64,000 nucleotides of DNA from a virus. The notes below the pieces were generated by a model. That model was not told the DNA's origin. It saw only the letters and a program-made list of their open reading frames with translations, and did not search any database. The position numbers were made by a program, and so were the translations under genes. Below are positions 41,199 through 50,392 of the stretch, in pieces (the stretch's first letter is position 1; every line of letters starts with the position of its first letter). The stretch covers positions 30,892-94,891 of the IMG/VR virus record IMGVR_UViG_3300017992_000019. One strand, given 5' to 3'.

Positions 41199-42763
41199 TC
41201 CCGGTTCGCACGCGCCTCGACACTCACCTTGTGCTCGACATTGACGATCTCGGTCCGCGCGCAACGAATGCACTCCGCGAGGAATTCACGCGGAGCAATC
41301 CGGCGTTTTTCAAAAAGCGACGAATGGGTCACTGGATCGGCGACACGCCGAGCAAGCTCAAGTCGTGGGCCCTCGAGGGTCGTTGGTTGATTCTCCCTCG
41401 AGGGTCTCTCGACCGGGTCGAGGAGACGCTCTCGAGCCTCGAGAGGCGCCTCGACCCGATACGCGACCGGATGCACTCATGCGAGCCGGCCGGGCTTTCC
41501 CTGCGAGCCGGGCGGGCCATGAGGCCATACCAGATCCCCGCGGTGCGGCACCTCGTTGACAACGGCCGGCCGGGCGCGATCGTCCGGGGCGGTTGCGGAT
41601 CGGGCAAGACCGTCGTGCTCCTCGGAGCGATCGCCGAGATCAATCAACCGGCGATCGTTGTCGTGCACTCGATCCCTCTCCTCAACCAATGGCGCAAAGC
41701 CGTCTCTCACTGGCTCGGTGTTATCCCGGGAGAGATCCGCTCGGGCAAGTTCAAGCTCGGGACGATCACGATCGCGACGCAAGCGAGTTTGTGGTCGCAG
41801 TACAAGAAAGGCAAGCTCGACTGGTTTGACCGATACGGCGTTCTTGTCGGCGACGAGATCCACCGATGGGCCGCGAAAACCTTTCAAGCGGTCGCGTCCG
41901 TTTTCCCGGCCGCGTATCGGATCGGTGCCTCGGCCGACGAGCGACGCAAGGATCAAATGGAGCACCTGATCTATGAGACGTTCGGATCCGAGGTCTACAA
42001 GATCAAGCGCGACGAGTGTCTCGCGGCCGGGTCTCTCCTCCCGGTGAAATTCGAGGTCGTGCCGACCGGATACTCCGACCTTGTGTATCTGTCGTCGGTC
42101 CGCACCGCTCACATTTGCGAGACGTGCAACGCCGAGCTCCGGGCCCCGGACATGCGAGCGAAAGCGAAACCCGGCCGGCTGAAATACTGCCCGGTATGTG
42201 ATCGCAACGTCGAGCCCGAGGTTCCTGATTGGGGCGGGATGATCAATCGCATGGTCGACGACGAGGAACGCAACGACTTGATCGAGGAACACGTGCACCG
42301 GGTGATCCAGGATCCCAAGACGCGGATCTTGATTCTCAACGAGCGGGTCGAGGCGTGCCGTAGTTGGGCCGCGCGTCTCGAGCTCCGCGGTGTGCCGGCC
42401 GGGCTCATGATCGGCGGGCCCGAGAATCGCAAGGAGCTCGACCGCACTATCTCCGGGATCCGCTCCGGCACGATCCGGGTTGCCGTCGGCACGTCCGTCG
42501 CCGACGAGGGTCTCGATCTCCCCGCGCTCTCGCACGTGTTTTGTTCCTGCCCGGTGCACACCCACAAGAAACGACTCAAGCAAATGATCGGACGCGCGGC
42601 CCGGCCGCATGAGGACAAGCAACACGCGACGTGCGTTTATTTTTGGGATCAAAATCTTTTCCCTCCTCAGTATGACGGCCACAACCCGGAGGCGTATCAG
42701 AAAGCAAAGGAGTCGTTTCTCCGATCGCTCAAGCGATCCGGCGACTCGCTCGTTGTGTTGTAG
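41195..42763 (+). CDS. SF2 DNA/RNA helicase (UvsW / DEAD-like)
   Basis: 522 residues from ATG/GTGA overlap. Motifs: LRAGRAMRPYQIPAV (Q-like), GGCGSGKT (Walker A, residue 132), GDEIH (Walker B, about 222), GASADERRKD (III, here A-S-A rather than T-A-T), LILNERVEACRSW, VAVGTSVADEGLDLP (V) and QMIGRAARP (VI). An insertion near residues 308-334 has CETC and CPVC, a zinc ribbon. UvsW-type helicases remodel forks and R-loops. Confidence 0.88.
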   Translation: MIPVRTRLDTHLVLDIDDLGPRATNALREEFTRSNPAFFKKRRMGHWIGDTPSKLKSWALEGRWLILPRGSLDRVEETLSSLERRLDPIRDRMHSCEPAGLSLRAGRAMRPYQIPAVRHLVDNGRPGAIVRGGCGSGKTVVLLGAIAEINQPAIVVVHSIPLLNQWRKAVSHWLGVIPGEIRSGKFKLGTITIATQASLWSQYKKGKLDWFDRYGVLVGDEIHRWAAKTFQAVASVFPAAYRIGASADERRKDQMEHLIYETFGSEVYKIKRDECLAAGSLLPVKFEVVPTGYSDLVYLSSVRTAHICETCNAELRAPDMRAKAKPGRLKYCPVCDRNVEPEVPDWGGMINRMVDDEERNDLIEEHVHRVIQDPKTRILILNERVEACRSWAARLELRGVPAGLMIGGPENRKELDRTISGIRSGTIRVAVGTSVADEGLDLPALSHVFCSCPVHTHKKRLKQMIGRAARPHEDKQHATCVYFWDQNLFPPQYDGHNPEAYQKAKESFLRSLKRSGDSLVVL

Positions 42764-42793
42764 CAACGAGTTCCGCGCGGCCGCAATTTTCTC

Positions 42794-42822
42794 TTGACAG
42801 ACGATCCCCCTTGCCATACCGT
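42794..42822 (+). promoter_or_regulatory. Promoter upstream of replication operon
   Basis: A perfect -35 TTGACA (42794-42799), a 17-base spacer and a weaker -10 TACCGT (42817-42822). It lies in the 212-base gap before the initiator gene and would start transcription near 42829, at the edge of the structured leader. Confidence 0.6.
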
Positions 42823-42830
42823 CGCGACTC

Positions 42831-42953
42831 TAGGCGTCGGAGGATCTATTGCTGCACAGACCGTTGATCTTTTTTTGTGGGTAAGAATCGGGTTCCCTCG
42901 GGTCTCTCGGGCCGACCGCGTTGGTCCCCCGACGCCTAAGCCCGAGGGGGCCC
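42831..42953 (+). ncRNA. Structured leader with alternative or pseudoknotted pairings
   Basis: TAGGCGTCGG (42831-42840) pairs perfectly with CCGACGCCTA (42929-42938). CCCTCGGG (42895-42902) pairs with CCCGAGGG (42941-42948), crossing the first helix. GACC/GGTC forms a small hairpin at 42914-42926. The crossing pairings mean either a pseudoknot or a switch between two folds. TCTTTT follows at 42955. Confidence 0.5.
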
Positions 42954-42975
42954 GTCTTTTGAAAAGAGAGGGGCA

Positions 42976-43779
42976 ATGCCGAAACGTCGTCGAGTGCCAA
43001 CGGAGCAAGGGCAACAACACGTCGTCGAGCTCGCAAACCTGATCGATCGACTGGCACTCCGAAAAGTTCCGACAGCCTCTCGCATGATAGCACTCGCCGT
43101 TTTCAATCTCTGCAAGCAAAACGGAAACTGGACCGAGACCGCAACGGATCGGATCGGTTGGTTCGCCGGCATGGGTTGGCGACAAGCCGTCCGACACATT
43201 CGGAATCTCGAGACGCTCGGGATCCTCGAGGTGGAACGCCGAGCGGGTCAAAGCATGAGGATCCGAATTCGTCCCGGTGTCATTGGTGACACCGGTCGAG
43301 AGACGGTGTCTCCCGAAACCCCTGTCACCGGTGACACCCGGGGGGTTGCGAATTCCTCGGGGGGTTATATACATAGTATAGACAAGCGTGATCAGGATCT
43401 AGATCCAAAAACAAGACATAACAGATCAACGAACCGAGCAGAGATCGAAAAGGGTGCGATCGAGGTGATCCGATTGTACCGGGTTCGATGGGGCAAGGTG
43501 TACGGATCGAGTTGCGTTGTCTCCGGCCGGGATCGTAGCAAGGCCGTCGAGCTTGTGCGAAAGCTCGGGCTCGAGGAGGTAGGTGTTAGACTGGAACGCT
43601 ATTTTGAAGATCGGGATCCGTGGCTCGTTGACAAGGCGCACTCGTTCCCGATCTTCGCCGCGAAGATCAATCAATACGTGGGACGGAAAAATGGGCAAGC
43701 GACGATCGCTCGACATGAGGACTTTGACCGAGAAGTTGAGAAGTTTGAGAAAAGCCAGCGTCGACCGCCAAAAGGGTGA
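42976..43779 (+). CDS. O-like replication initiator
   Basis: 267 residues; AGAGAGGGGC then ATG. Residues about 15-95 form a winged helix of the replication-initiator type (PTASRMIALAVFNLCKQNGNW, FAGMGWRQAVRHIRNLETLGILEVER). Residues about 100-145 are a linker whose DNA holds dyad repeats and AT-rich sequence. The C-terminal 120 residues are helical and probably contact the helicase machinery. The loader and helicase genes follow, as in lambda O/P and related phages. Confidence 0.75.
   Translation: MPKRRRVPTEQGQQHVVELANLIDRLALRKVPTASRMIALAVFNLCKQNGNWTETATDRIGWFAGMGWRQAVRHIRNLETLGILEVERRAGQSMRIRIRPGVIGDTGRETVSPETPVTGDTRGVANSSGGYIHSIDKRDQDLDPKTRHNRSTNRAEIEKGAIEVIRLYRVRWGKVYGSSCVVSGRDRSKAVELVRKLGLEEVGVRLERYFEDRDPWLVDKAHSFPIFAAKINQYVGRKNGQATIARHEDFDREVEKFEKSQRRPPKG
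43276..43432. other. Candidate replication origin inside the initiator gene
   Basis: Three dyads: GGTGTCA-TTGG-TGACACC (43276-43293), GAGAC-GGT-GTCTC (43300-43312) and TGTCACCGGTGACA (43323-43336). They are followed at 43365-43432 by AT-rich DNA starting TTATATACATAGTATA. Lambda and its relatives keep the origin at exactly this place: iterons, then AT-rich DNA, inside the initiator gene. Confidence 0.65.
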
Positions 43780-44323
43780 AATGCGTTGGCGGTCCGGGAT
43801 CGGCGACCTCGGCGCCCGAATGACATTCGAGGTTTTCGACATGCTAAAAGGCAAAGAGGGTGCGGTCGAGGTTGCGAGGACATGGGATCCGAAAGCGGAT
43901 CCCGGAGTTGTTTTCTATGGGCCGACGGGCACGGGCAAGACTCACCTCGCGTGTGCGATCATTCACCGACTGATCGACGAGGGGATCTTTTGTGTGTTCC
44001 TCCCGACGGTGCGGATCCCTCGCAACGACTCCGAGGCGATCGAGAAATTGACCGATCCCTCCGAGGTGCCGGTCTTGATCCTCGACGACGTCGGCGCCGA
44101 AAAGCTCACCGAGCGTGCGCTCGAGTGTCTGTACGAAATCGTCGACGGCCGGATCTGGAATCGGGCGCCGTTGGTCGTGACAACCAATTTCAAAAAGGAG
44201 GAGCTCCGGCGTCGGATCAATCTCGCCGGCGACGGGCACGGGGATCGTCTCGTCGGCCGACTCGAGAAAACGTGCCGGTGGGTTCCCGTAGGTGGTAAGG
44301 ACATGCGCCGGGGTGCCAAGTGA
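43691..44323 (+). CDS. DnaC-like helicase loader (AAA+)
   Basis: 210 residues from ATG, overlapping the initiator gene by 89 bases; ATG at 43715 is an alternative. YGPTGTGKTH near residue 76 is Walker A, VLILDDVGAEK near 128 is Walker B, and VVTTNF near 160 is sensor I. The end (RLVGRLEKTCRWVPVGGKDMR) is the DnaC/IstB-type C-terminus. It delivers the helicase encoded next to the origin. Confidence 0.88.
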   Translation: MGKRRSLDMRTLTEKLRSLRKASVDRQKGEMRWRSGIGDLGARMTFEVFDMLKGKEGAVEVARTWDPKADPGVVFYGPTGTGKTHLACAIIHRLIDEGIFCVFLPTVRIPRNDSEAIEKLTDPSEVPVLILDDVGAEKLTERALECLYEIVDGRIWNRAPLVVTTNFKKEELRRRINLAGDGHGDRLVGRLEKTCRWVPVGGKDMRRGAK

Positions 44324-45702
44324 CAAAACCATACGACCTTGAGAATGAGCGCGCGGTGATCGTCGCGTGCTTGTTGGATCCAGTAAGCCGGCGCCGGGCC
44401 GTCGGGTCGGTCTCGCCGGAGGATTTCCAGGGCATGAGATACCGGGCGATCTTTGAGGCGATCGTCGAATGCGAACGCAAGGGGGCCGAGCCGGACCAAG
44501 ACGCGATCGCGGTGCTCGCCGACGGCGCCGACTACGGCGGGCTTGAATTCCTGCAAATGCTTTTCGGGCTCACGCCGACCAAGAATATAGAATTGCACCT
44601 CGCGCGACTCCGGCGTGACTCGGTCCGGTTGCAGATACGATCGCAAGCTCTCCCCGAGTTGACCGAGCTCCTCGCCGATCGGTCTATCGATCACACCGAG
44701 TGTATAAAGCAGACCGCGGAGATCCTGAACGCTCTCCGGGTTACCGAGGGGGCCAACCTGGATCCCTGCAAGGAGTGGATCGACGTGCTCGACGCGCGGT
44801 GTGCGGGCGGCGGGCATTTCGTCTCGAGCGGGTACGAGCCTCTCGACTCCGAGTTCGTCGAGGGATTCGCGGCCGGCAACGTCTCTCTGATCGCCGGCCG
44901 GCCGAGCAACGGCAAGTCAACATTCGTGACCGACATGGTCCGGCGTCTCCTCGCCGGGATCAAGAAACCAAAGATCCTCGCGGCGCCTCTCGAGATCGGG
45001 CGCCTCCGGTTTATCGACAAACTTGTGAGCTCGGCGACTCTAGTTGCGACCAACAAGCTCCGCAAGTTTCCCGAGGAGCTCACCCTCGAGGAACGCGACT
45101 TGATCCGACAGTCGGTGCACAAGCTCCTCGCAACCGACGACCGGTTGACGGTGATCGACAATCCGTTTTTCACTCTCGCGAAACGCTCCGGGAAATGGGA
45201 CAACGACGCGGCGCTCGACAAGATCGAGGAGATCCTCGCCGAGGGCAATTACGATCTCACGGTTTGGGATCTGTTTCAGCGGTCGCTCTCGACGATCACA
45301 CCCAACGACGTTGAGACCGCGCTTGTGCGCGTGCAACACATGGCGCGCCGGTACGGAACGCATTTCGTGATCGTGCATCAAATCTCGCGCAAGGTTGAGG
45401 AGCGAAAGGACAAGCACCCGCGGATCGAGGATCTCAAGGGGTCGGGAGGATACGAGGAGATCCCGGATCTGATTCTCCTGATCCATCGTGAAAAGGCATA
45501 CAAGAAATTTATGGAGACCGACGACATTGAGATCAACGTCGGGAAGCAACGCGACGGGCCGGCCGGCCGGACCATGATCGCCGAGTTCTATCCCGAGGTT
45601 TCCAGGCTATACAACGAAAAGCTCACCGACACGGCGCCCGAGAGCTCGGGCACCGACGAGGAGGGCAAGGCCGGATTCAAGGGAGGCGACGCTCCGGTTT
45701 AG
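44320..45702 (+). CDS. Replicative DnaB-like helicase
   Basis: 460 residues from GTG overlapping the loader stop (GTGA). The N-terminal domain has DLENERAVIVACLLDP and EDFQGMRYRAIFEAI. The RecA-like domain has GNVSLIAGRPSNGKSTFV (Walker A, about 192), a Walker B strand YDLTVWDLFQR, VIVHQISRKVEERKDKHP and DLKGSGGYEEIPDLILLIHRE. It encircles and unwinds DNA 5' to 3' at the fork. Confidence 0.93.
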   Translation: MTKPYDLENERAVIVACLLDPVSRRRAVGSVSPEDFQGMRYRAIFEAIVECERKGAEPDQDAIAVLADGADYGGLEFLQMLFGLTPTKNIELHLARLRRDSVRLQIRSQALPELTELLADRSIDHTECIKQTAEILNALRVTEGANLDPCKEWIDVLDARCAGGGHFVSSGYEPLDSEFVEGFAAGNVSLIAGRPSNGKSTFVTDMVRRLLAGIKKPKILAAPLEIGRLRFIDKLVSSATLVATNKLRKFPEELTLEERDLIRQSVHKLLATDDRLTVIDNPFFTLAKRSGKWDNDAALDKIEEILAEGNYDLTVWDLFQRSLSTITPNDVETALVRVQHMARRYGTHFVIVHQISRKVEERKDKHPRIEDLKGSGGYEEIPDLILLIHREKAYKKFMETDDIEINVGKQRDGPAGRTMIAEFYPEVSRLYNEKLTDTAPESSGTDEEGKAGFKGGDAPV

Positions 45703-45703
45703 G

Positions 45704-45741
45704 GGTGTCACCGGTGACACCGGTCGGGAGACAATGTCTCC
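45704..45741. promoter_or_regulatory. Second composite dyad (initiator-binding site candidate)
   Basis: GGTGTCACCGGTGACACC (18-bp perfect palindrome, 45704-45721) is followed by GGAGACA-A-TGTCTCC (45727-45741). Word choice, order and spacing match the first two dyads of the origin candidate. It sits one base after the helicase stop and 23 bases before the primase ATG. Confidence 0.7.
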
Positions 45742-45764
45742 GGCCGGGAGGGAGCGAGCAGAGC

Positions 45765-46793
45765 ATGAAATTGCAGGGTCGACGCCGCAAGATGGGTGCC
45801 AGGGAGGCGAGAAAGCTCCGAGAGACGTTCGAGGTCGAGGCTTTGCTAGTCACCCTCGGGATCGAGTATGAGAGGCGCGACGACGACCTATATGCGATTT
45901 GCCCGCACCCGGGGCACAAGGAGAGGGATCCGTCGTGGCATATCCGGGCCGTGACCGGAGACCCGAAAAACGGAGTGTTCAATTGTTGGTCGTGCAAGTG
46001 GGCCGGCGACGTCTACACCCTGATCCAGTCGATTCGCCGGTGCGACTTCCCGGCCGCGGTCAAGTTTCTCAAGGAGCTCACGCCGGCGCGCGTTCCACAC
46101 CGACCCGCGGCCGAGCTCCGGTCGGTCGACTACGAAACCAATCTCCGGCCGTATGAGCCGGGCCCGATTGGTTTCAAGTGGCGCCGATCCAAAAAGGAGC
46201 CCTTGCACACTTTCACACCCGATCCGATTCTCCCGGGGTCGGCCGCGAGCGAGTATCTTTTCGGCCGGTGGATCGGGCCCGGGTTTGTCACCCGGCACAA
46301 CCTCCTCGACTGGCGCGAGCAACGCCGGATCGTCGTGCCGATCGTGCGAAAGGGATCGATGATCTCATGGGTCGCACGATCGTACAACGACGAGCACCCG
46401 AAAACCATTGCACCCGAGGGGGCGCCGAAGCGGTGGGAAATTTTCGCGCTCGATCACCTCGACCGGGATCGTCGCGAGGTGCACCTTGTCGAGGGTTGGG
46501 TCGATCAGATCCGCGTTTCGCAGATCGGGATCAAGAACGTGATCGCGATCTGCGGATCGAAGCTCACCGAGTTTCAAGCCGAGGAGATCCTTTTCGCGGA
46601 AAGGATCACCGTGTGGCTTGACGGCGACAAGGCCGGCGAAGTGTTTGGGATCGACGTACACGATTGGTTTGCACACCGACAACTCTTTGTTGTAAAGATG
46701 CCCGACGGAAAAGATCCCGGGGATTTTTCCCCGAGTGAGTTATCAAAATTTCAACCCTCTCCCTTTCACAGGAGGCAACCATGCCCGAAGTAA
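45765..46793 (+). CDS. DnaG-like primase (CHC2 zinc domain plus Toprim)
   Basis: 342 residues; GGGAGGGAG upstream of ATG. The zinc domain has CPHPGHKERDPSWHI at residue 45 and CWSCKWAGD near 75 (Cys-His-Cys-Cys). The Toprim core has HLVEGWVDQIRVS near 241 and VWLDGDKAG near 284. The protein is shorter than cellular DnaG and lacks the helicase-binding C-terminal domain. It makes RNA primers. An in-frame upstream start would run through the dyads and is not used. Confidence 0.9.
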   Translation: MKLQGRRRKMGAREARKLRETFEVEALLVTLGIEYERRDDDLYAICPHPGHKERDPSWHIRAVTGDPKNGVFNCWSCKWAGDVYTLIQSIRRCDFPAAVKFLKELTPARVPHRPAAELRSVDYETNLRPYEPGPIGFKWRRSKKEPLHTFTPDPILPGSAASEYLFGRWIGPGFVTRHNLLDWREQRRIVVPIVRKGSMISWVARSYNDEHPKTIAPEGAPKRWEIFALDHLDRDRREVHLVEGWVDQIRVSQIGIKNVIAICGSKLTEFQAEEILFAERITVWLDGDKAGEVFGIDVHDWFAHRQLFVVKMPDGKDPGDFSPSELSKFQPSPFHRRQPCPK

Positions 46794-47845
46794 CTTTTAT
46801 TGCAGCGTGTGCGCTTGACTATGCACAGAAGAACAAGATCAAGCTCCCGAAAAAAGCCAAGGAGGATCCCGACCTCCTCCTCGAGGTCATGCAAGAGGAG
46901 CTCGAGCGACGGAGCAAGGAGGAGTCGGGCGACGAACAACCTTTCGAGTGCGAGCGGTGCCGAAAGGTCGTGCTCGAGGCCGACGTGTTTTGCTGGTATT
47001 GCGGGTTCGATGTGAGCGACGACGGATCGGGAGGTTGGAAACCTCCGGCCGAGGAAAAGCCGGAAGTTTCCAAGCCGGAGGAAAAGCCAGCGGAAACAAC
47101 GACCGGCGAGCAACAGGCGCCGGAAACCACCGAGGAGGATCCCGAGGTGACACCGGAGGAGATCGAAGCGGCCGCGAGCGAGGAATCGGAGACGACAGGG
47201 GAACGCAAGGAGTATGCCGGGCCGACAACCGCGGAGAATCCGTCGAGGGTTGCGGAGCCGGGAGGCAAGAAAACTCTCAAGGAGTACACCGAGACGATCG
47301 TGCGGCGCGACGGCGACAGCGGACACGGCGCTTGGATGATCGGCCGAGACCTCCTCGAAGTCGACGCCGACAATCTGTTTCTCGACGGGGGATACGATAC
47401 CCTCGAGGAGTATGCCGCGGCCGACCTCGCGATATCGTGGAAAATGGCGACCGACTACATGCGGATCGCCGGCGCGCTCACCGAGGAGCAAAGCAAGCTC
47501 GTCGGGATCTTCAAACTGAAACTGATCGTCGCGGCAAAAGACGAGGAGCACCGCGAGCGGTTGCTCAAGGCAGGCACGGCAAAAGCTCTCGGCGGCGAGG
47601 GATACGACCGAGACCAACTCAAGGATCTCAAGGATCAACTCGAGGGCAAGGGCGGCGGCGACGGCGGCGGGTCGAGCGGCGAAAAGAAAAAGCGATCGCC
47701 TTTTCTCAAGCTGATCAAGGAGGGCACTTTCGAGGGCCGGCGCACCGAGGATCGCCTTGCGATCGATCTCGACGACGACGTTGTGCTCCGGGTCGAGGTG
47801 CTCAAGACCAAGGGCAAGGCGTGGTTTGAAAAGAGGGAGGATTGA
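46781..47845 (+). CDS. Zinc-ribbon protein with acidic linker, unknown
   Basis: 354 residues overlapping the primase end by 13 bases. A zinc ribbon CERC/CWYC lies near residues 56-71, followed by about 90 residues of acidic Pro/Glu-rich linker, then a helical domain (SGHGAWMIGRDLLEV, TLEEYAAADLAISWKMATDYM) that resembles DUF3102-type phage proteins. The C-terminal 80 residues include a Gly-rich loop and basic strand region. Lying between primase and polymerase it may be a replisome accessory. Confidence 0.6.
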   Translation: MPEVTFIAACALDYAQKNKIKLPKKAKEDPDLLLEVMQEELERRSKEESGDEQPFECERCRKVVLEADVFCWYCGFDVSDDGSGGWKPPAEEKPEVSKPEEKPAETTTGEQQAPETTEEDPEVTPEEIEAAASEESETTGERKEYAGPTTAENPSRVAEPGGKKTLKEYTETIVRRDGDSGHGAWMIGRDLLEVDADNLFLDGGYDTLEEYAAADLAISWKMATDYMRIAGALTEEQSKLVGIFKLKLIVAAKDEEHRERLLKAGTAKALGGEGYDRDQLKDLKDQLEGKGGGDGGGSSGEKKKRSPFLKLIKEGTFEGRRTEDRLAIDLDDDVVLRVEVLKTKGKAWFEKRED

Positions 47846-47851
47846 TCCGGC

Positions 47852-50392
47852 GTGGTTGATTTCGGGAAAGCACTTCGCGAGCAACGCGAGCGCCAGTACA
47901 CCGCGGGATATTTCGATCGAAAGGGTGTGCACCTCGCGTTTTGGAAAGGCGACGAGAAATACCTCAACTCGATCGACTACCATTGGTTTTTCTACGCGCA
48001 CGCCGGCGCGGTCAAGCGAGAGCGGAGACGGGTCGAGCGACTCCCGGGCGTCGTTGGTCTCGAGCCGACACCCGACGGCCGGTGGGTCAAAGTGTTCGCC
48101 GACTATTTTGAGCGCCGGGATCTGATTCAGGGTTTCGACGACATCGGGGTCGAGCCTCTCGAGGCCGACGTCAATCCTTTCGATCGGTATATGGCCGAGC
48201 ACGACGTCAACCTCGATCCGAATCCGCGCGTGCTCTGGTACGATCTCGAGACCGACGGCGCGACCGGTTGGGAGGATATCGAAGGGCACCGGATCCTCTC
48301 GATCGCATATCAGGAACACAACGCCGACAAGATTGAGTTCCGTTGTGTCGACACGGCCGACGACGCCGGCGAGAAAAAACTCCTTGACGGTTTCCTCGAC
48401 GTGGTCTCCCGGCACGATCTCCTCGTCGCGTGGAATGGCGACGCATACGACGAGATCGTCGTGCGGGCCCGGTGCAAGCGTCTCGGGTTTTCTCCGGTGT
48501 GGCGCCTTGTCAACTTTCTCGACATGCTCGAGCTTTTCAAAAAGTATTACGGCCGCGACGCCGAGGGCGAGGGCGTGCGAGTGAGTTTCTCTCTCGAGAA
48601 TATCGCGCAAACCGTTCTCGGCAAGGGCAAAGTCCCGGACGTGCCGAAACACAAGATGCTCGAGGTTTGGCGCAATCAACGCGAGGTGCTCGAGGAATAC
48701 AACAAGCGAGACGTCGAGATCATGCTCGAGCTCGAGGAGAAACTCGAGTATCTCAAGACGCACTCGATCCTTTCGCACTTGTGCAAGCGGTTCCTATGTA
48801 GTCGATCCCTCAAGCAAGCCTATGTCACCGACGGGTTTGTGTTGCATCATGGCGCGCACAACTCGCAACATTTCCCGACGAAACGGTACGGCGACGACGC
48901 ACCCGAGCGCGAAAAATTTGAGGGTGCACACGTCGAGCCTCCGGTCAAGGGATTGCATGAGGGTGTCGTCGATCTCGACTTCTCGAGCCTGTATCCGAAT
49001 ATAGTTATGGCTTTCAATATCTCGACCGAGACCTACATGAAACAGGAGGAGCAAGCGGTCGCGATAAAAGCGCCGACTGCGACGGCCGCAAATGGGTCGG
49101 TGTTCCGCACCGACACCGAGGGAGTATTCCCGGCCGTCTCCCGGATCGCGGTCGACGGCCGGCAAGAGTTTTACAGGCGCGCGGTCGAGCTCGAGAAAGC
49201 CGGCAAGGAGGGCACACCGGAACACCTCAAGGCGTTGCAAACGAGCATGGTCTACAAGATCCTCGCGAATGCTTTTTTCGGAGGCATGAGCTCACCCTAT
49301 ACCCGGTATTATCAACCGCGGTGCGGCGAGGCGATCACGCTCACCGGGCAAGCGGCGATCAAAACGTGTTTCGATCTCGCAAGGCAAAAAGGAATCCCGG
49401 TGATCTACGGTGACACCGATTCCGCGTTCCTCAAGTGTCCCATTCCGATCGCCGACCAATTCATTGAGCTCGTTGCCGAGGAGCTCGACAAGTATGCAGA
49501 CAGCCGCGGAGCAAAGACAGGTGGATTCCGTCTCAAGGTCGACGCCGAATTCCTGCGGATCTTTTTCACGCGGAAAAAGAAATACGCCGGCAAGAAAGCA
49601 ACCGGCAAGGTCGACGTTCGCGGGCTCGAGCTCATACGCTCGGACAACACGCGGTTCGCGCGAGAGTTACAACGCCGCATGATCGAGGTGATCCTCGAGT
49701 CGCGCACGCCGACCGCCCGGATCGCCGAGGCCGTCGTGCGAAAATGGGCGATCAAGTTATTCAAGAGAGAGGCGACGACCGACGATCTCAAGTATGCCGA
49801 GACTCTCTCGCAACCTTTCGAGTCGTACAAGGCCGAAACGATCCACGTGCGGATCGCGAAGCACCTCCGAGACACCGGCCGCGAGGTTTACGTCGGGATG
49901 AAAATTCCGTACATCCTCGTCGGCAAGGAGGGCGATCGACTCAAGGCCGTGCACGTCGACGACTTCGACGGTGAATACGACGCCGGGTTGTATTGGGGGA
50001 AAGTCTATCCCCCGACGCAACGGGTGCTCGAGGTTTGCTTTCCCGAGCAAGAGGCGACTTGGAAACGGTTGCTCAAGTGGCGACCCGATGCACCGCAAGG
50101 GGATCTTTTTGAGCGGCCGGTTGATCTCGACGACTCCCGGCCGGTTGTGTTCCGATTCGACCCGAGAGACCGAGGCAAGCTCGAGGAGCTCAAGGCAGAA
50201 ATGGAACGATACCCGGGCGGGCATCCGGTGCAACTCGACCTCCGAGTCGACGGGATCGAGGTCGATCTCTCGACACCGGTCAAGGTCGCGCTCCGGCCGG
50301 AGTTGATCAAGGGACTCGAGAAAATTGTCGGTCATCGGGTTTATCATGGTCCCGAGCAATGGGACAGGGAGGCGACGAATGGGCAAGGTTAG
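47852..50392 (+). CDS. Family B DNA polymerase with 3'-5' exonuclease
   Basis: 846 residues from GTG with AGGGAGG upstream. Exonuclease motifs: YDLETDG (I, about 130), AWNGDAYDE (II, about 193), YNKRDVEIM (III, about 283). Polymerase motifs: DLDFSSLYPNI (A, about 374), KILANAFFGG (B, about 469), YGDTDSAF (C, about 520), then KKKYAGKK and RGLELIRSDN in the thumb. The C-terminal 200 residues are less conserved. This is the phage replicase. Confidence 0.95.
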   Translation: MVDFGKALREQRERQYTAGYFDRKGVHLAFWKGDEKYLNSIDYHWFFYAHAGAVKRERRRVERLPGVVGLEPTPDGRWVKVFADYFERRDLIQGFDDIGVEPLEADVNPFDRYMAEHDVNLDPNPRVLWYDLETDGATGWEDIEGHRILSIAYQEHNADKIEFRCVDTADDAGEKKLLDGFLDVVSRHDLLVAWNGDAYDEIVVRARCKRLGFSPVWRLVNFLDMLELFKKYYGRDAEGEGVRVSFSLENIAQTVLGKGKVPDVPKHKMLEVWRNQREVLEEYNKRDVEIMLELEEKLEYLKTHSILSHLCKRFLCSRSLKQAYVTDGFVLHHGAHNSQHFPTKRYGDDAPEREKFEGAHVEPPVKGLHEGVVDLDFSSLYPNIVMAFNISTETYMKQEEQAVAIKAPTATAANGSVFRTDTEGVFPAVSRIAVDGRQEFYRRAVELEKAGKEGTPEHLKALQTSMVYKILANAFFGGMSSPYTRYYQPRCGEAITLTGQAAIKTCFDLARQKGIPVIYGDTDSAFLKCPIPIADQFIELVAEELDKYADSRGAKTGGFRLKVDAEFLRIFFTRKKKYAGKKATGKVDVRGLELIRSDNTRFARELQRRMIEVILESRTPTARIAEAVVRKWAIKLFKREATTDDLKYAETLSQPFESYKAETIHVRIAKHLRDTGREVYVGMKIPYILVGKEGDRLKAVHVDDFDGEYDAGLYWGKVYPPTQRVLEVCFPEQEATWKRLLKWRPDAPQGDLFERPVDLDDSRPVVFRFDPRDRGKLEELKAEMERYPGGHPVQLDLRVDGIEVDLSTPVKVALRPELIKGLEKIVGHRVYHGPEQWDREATNGQG

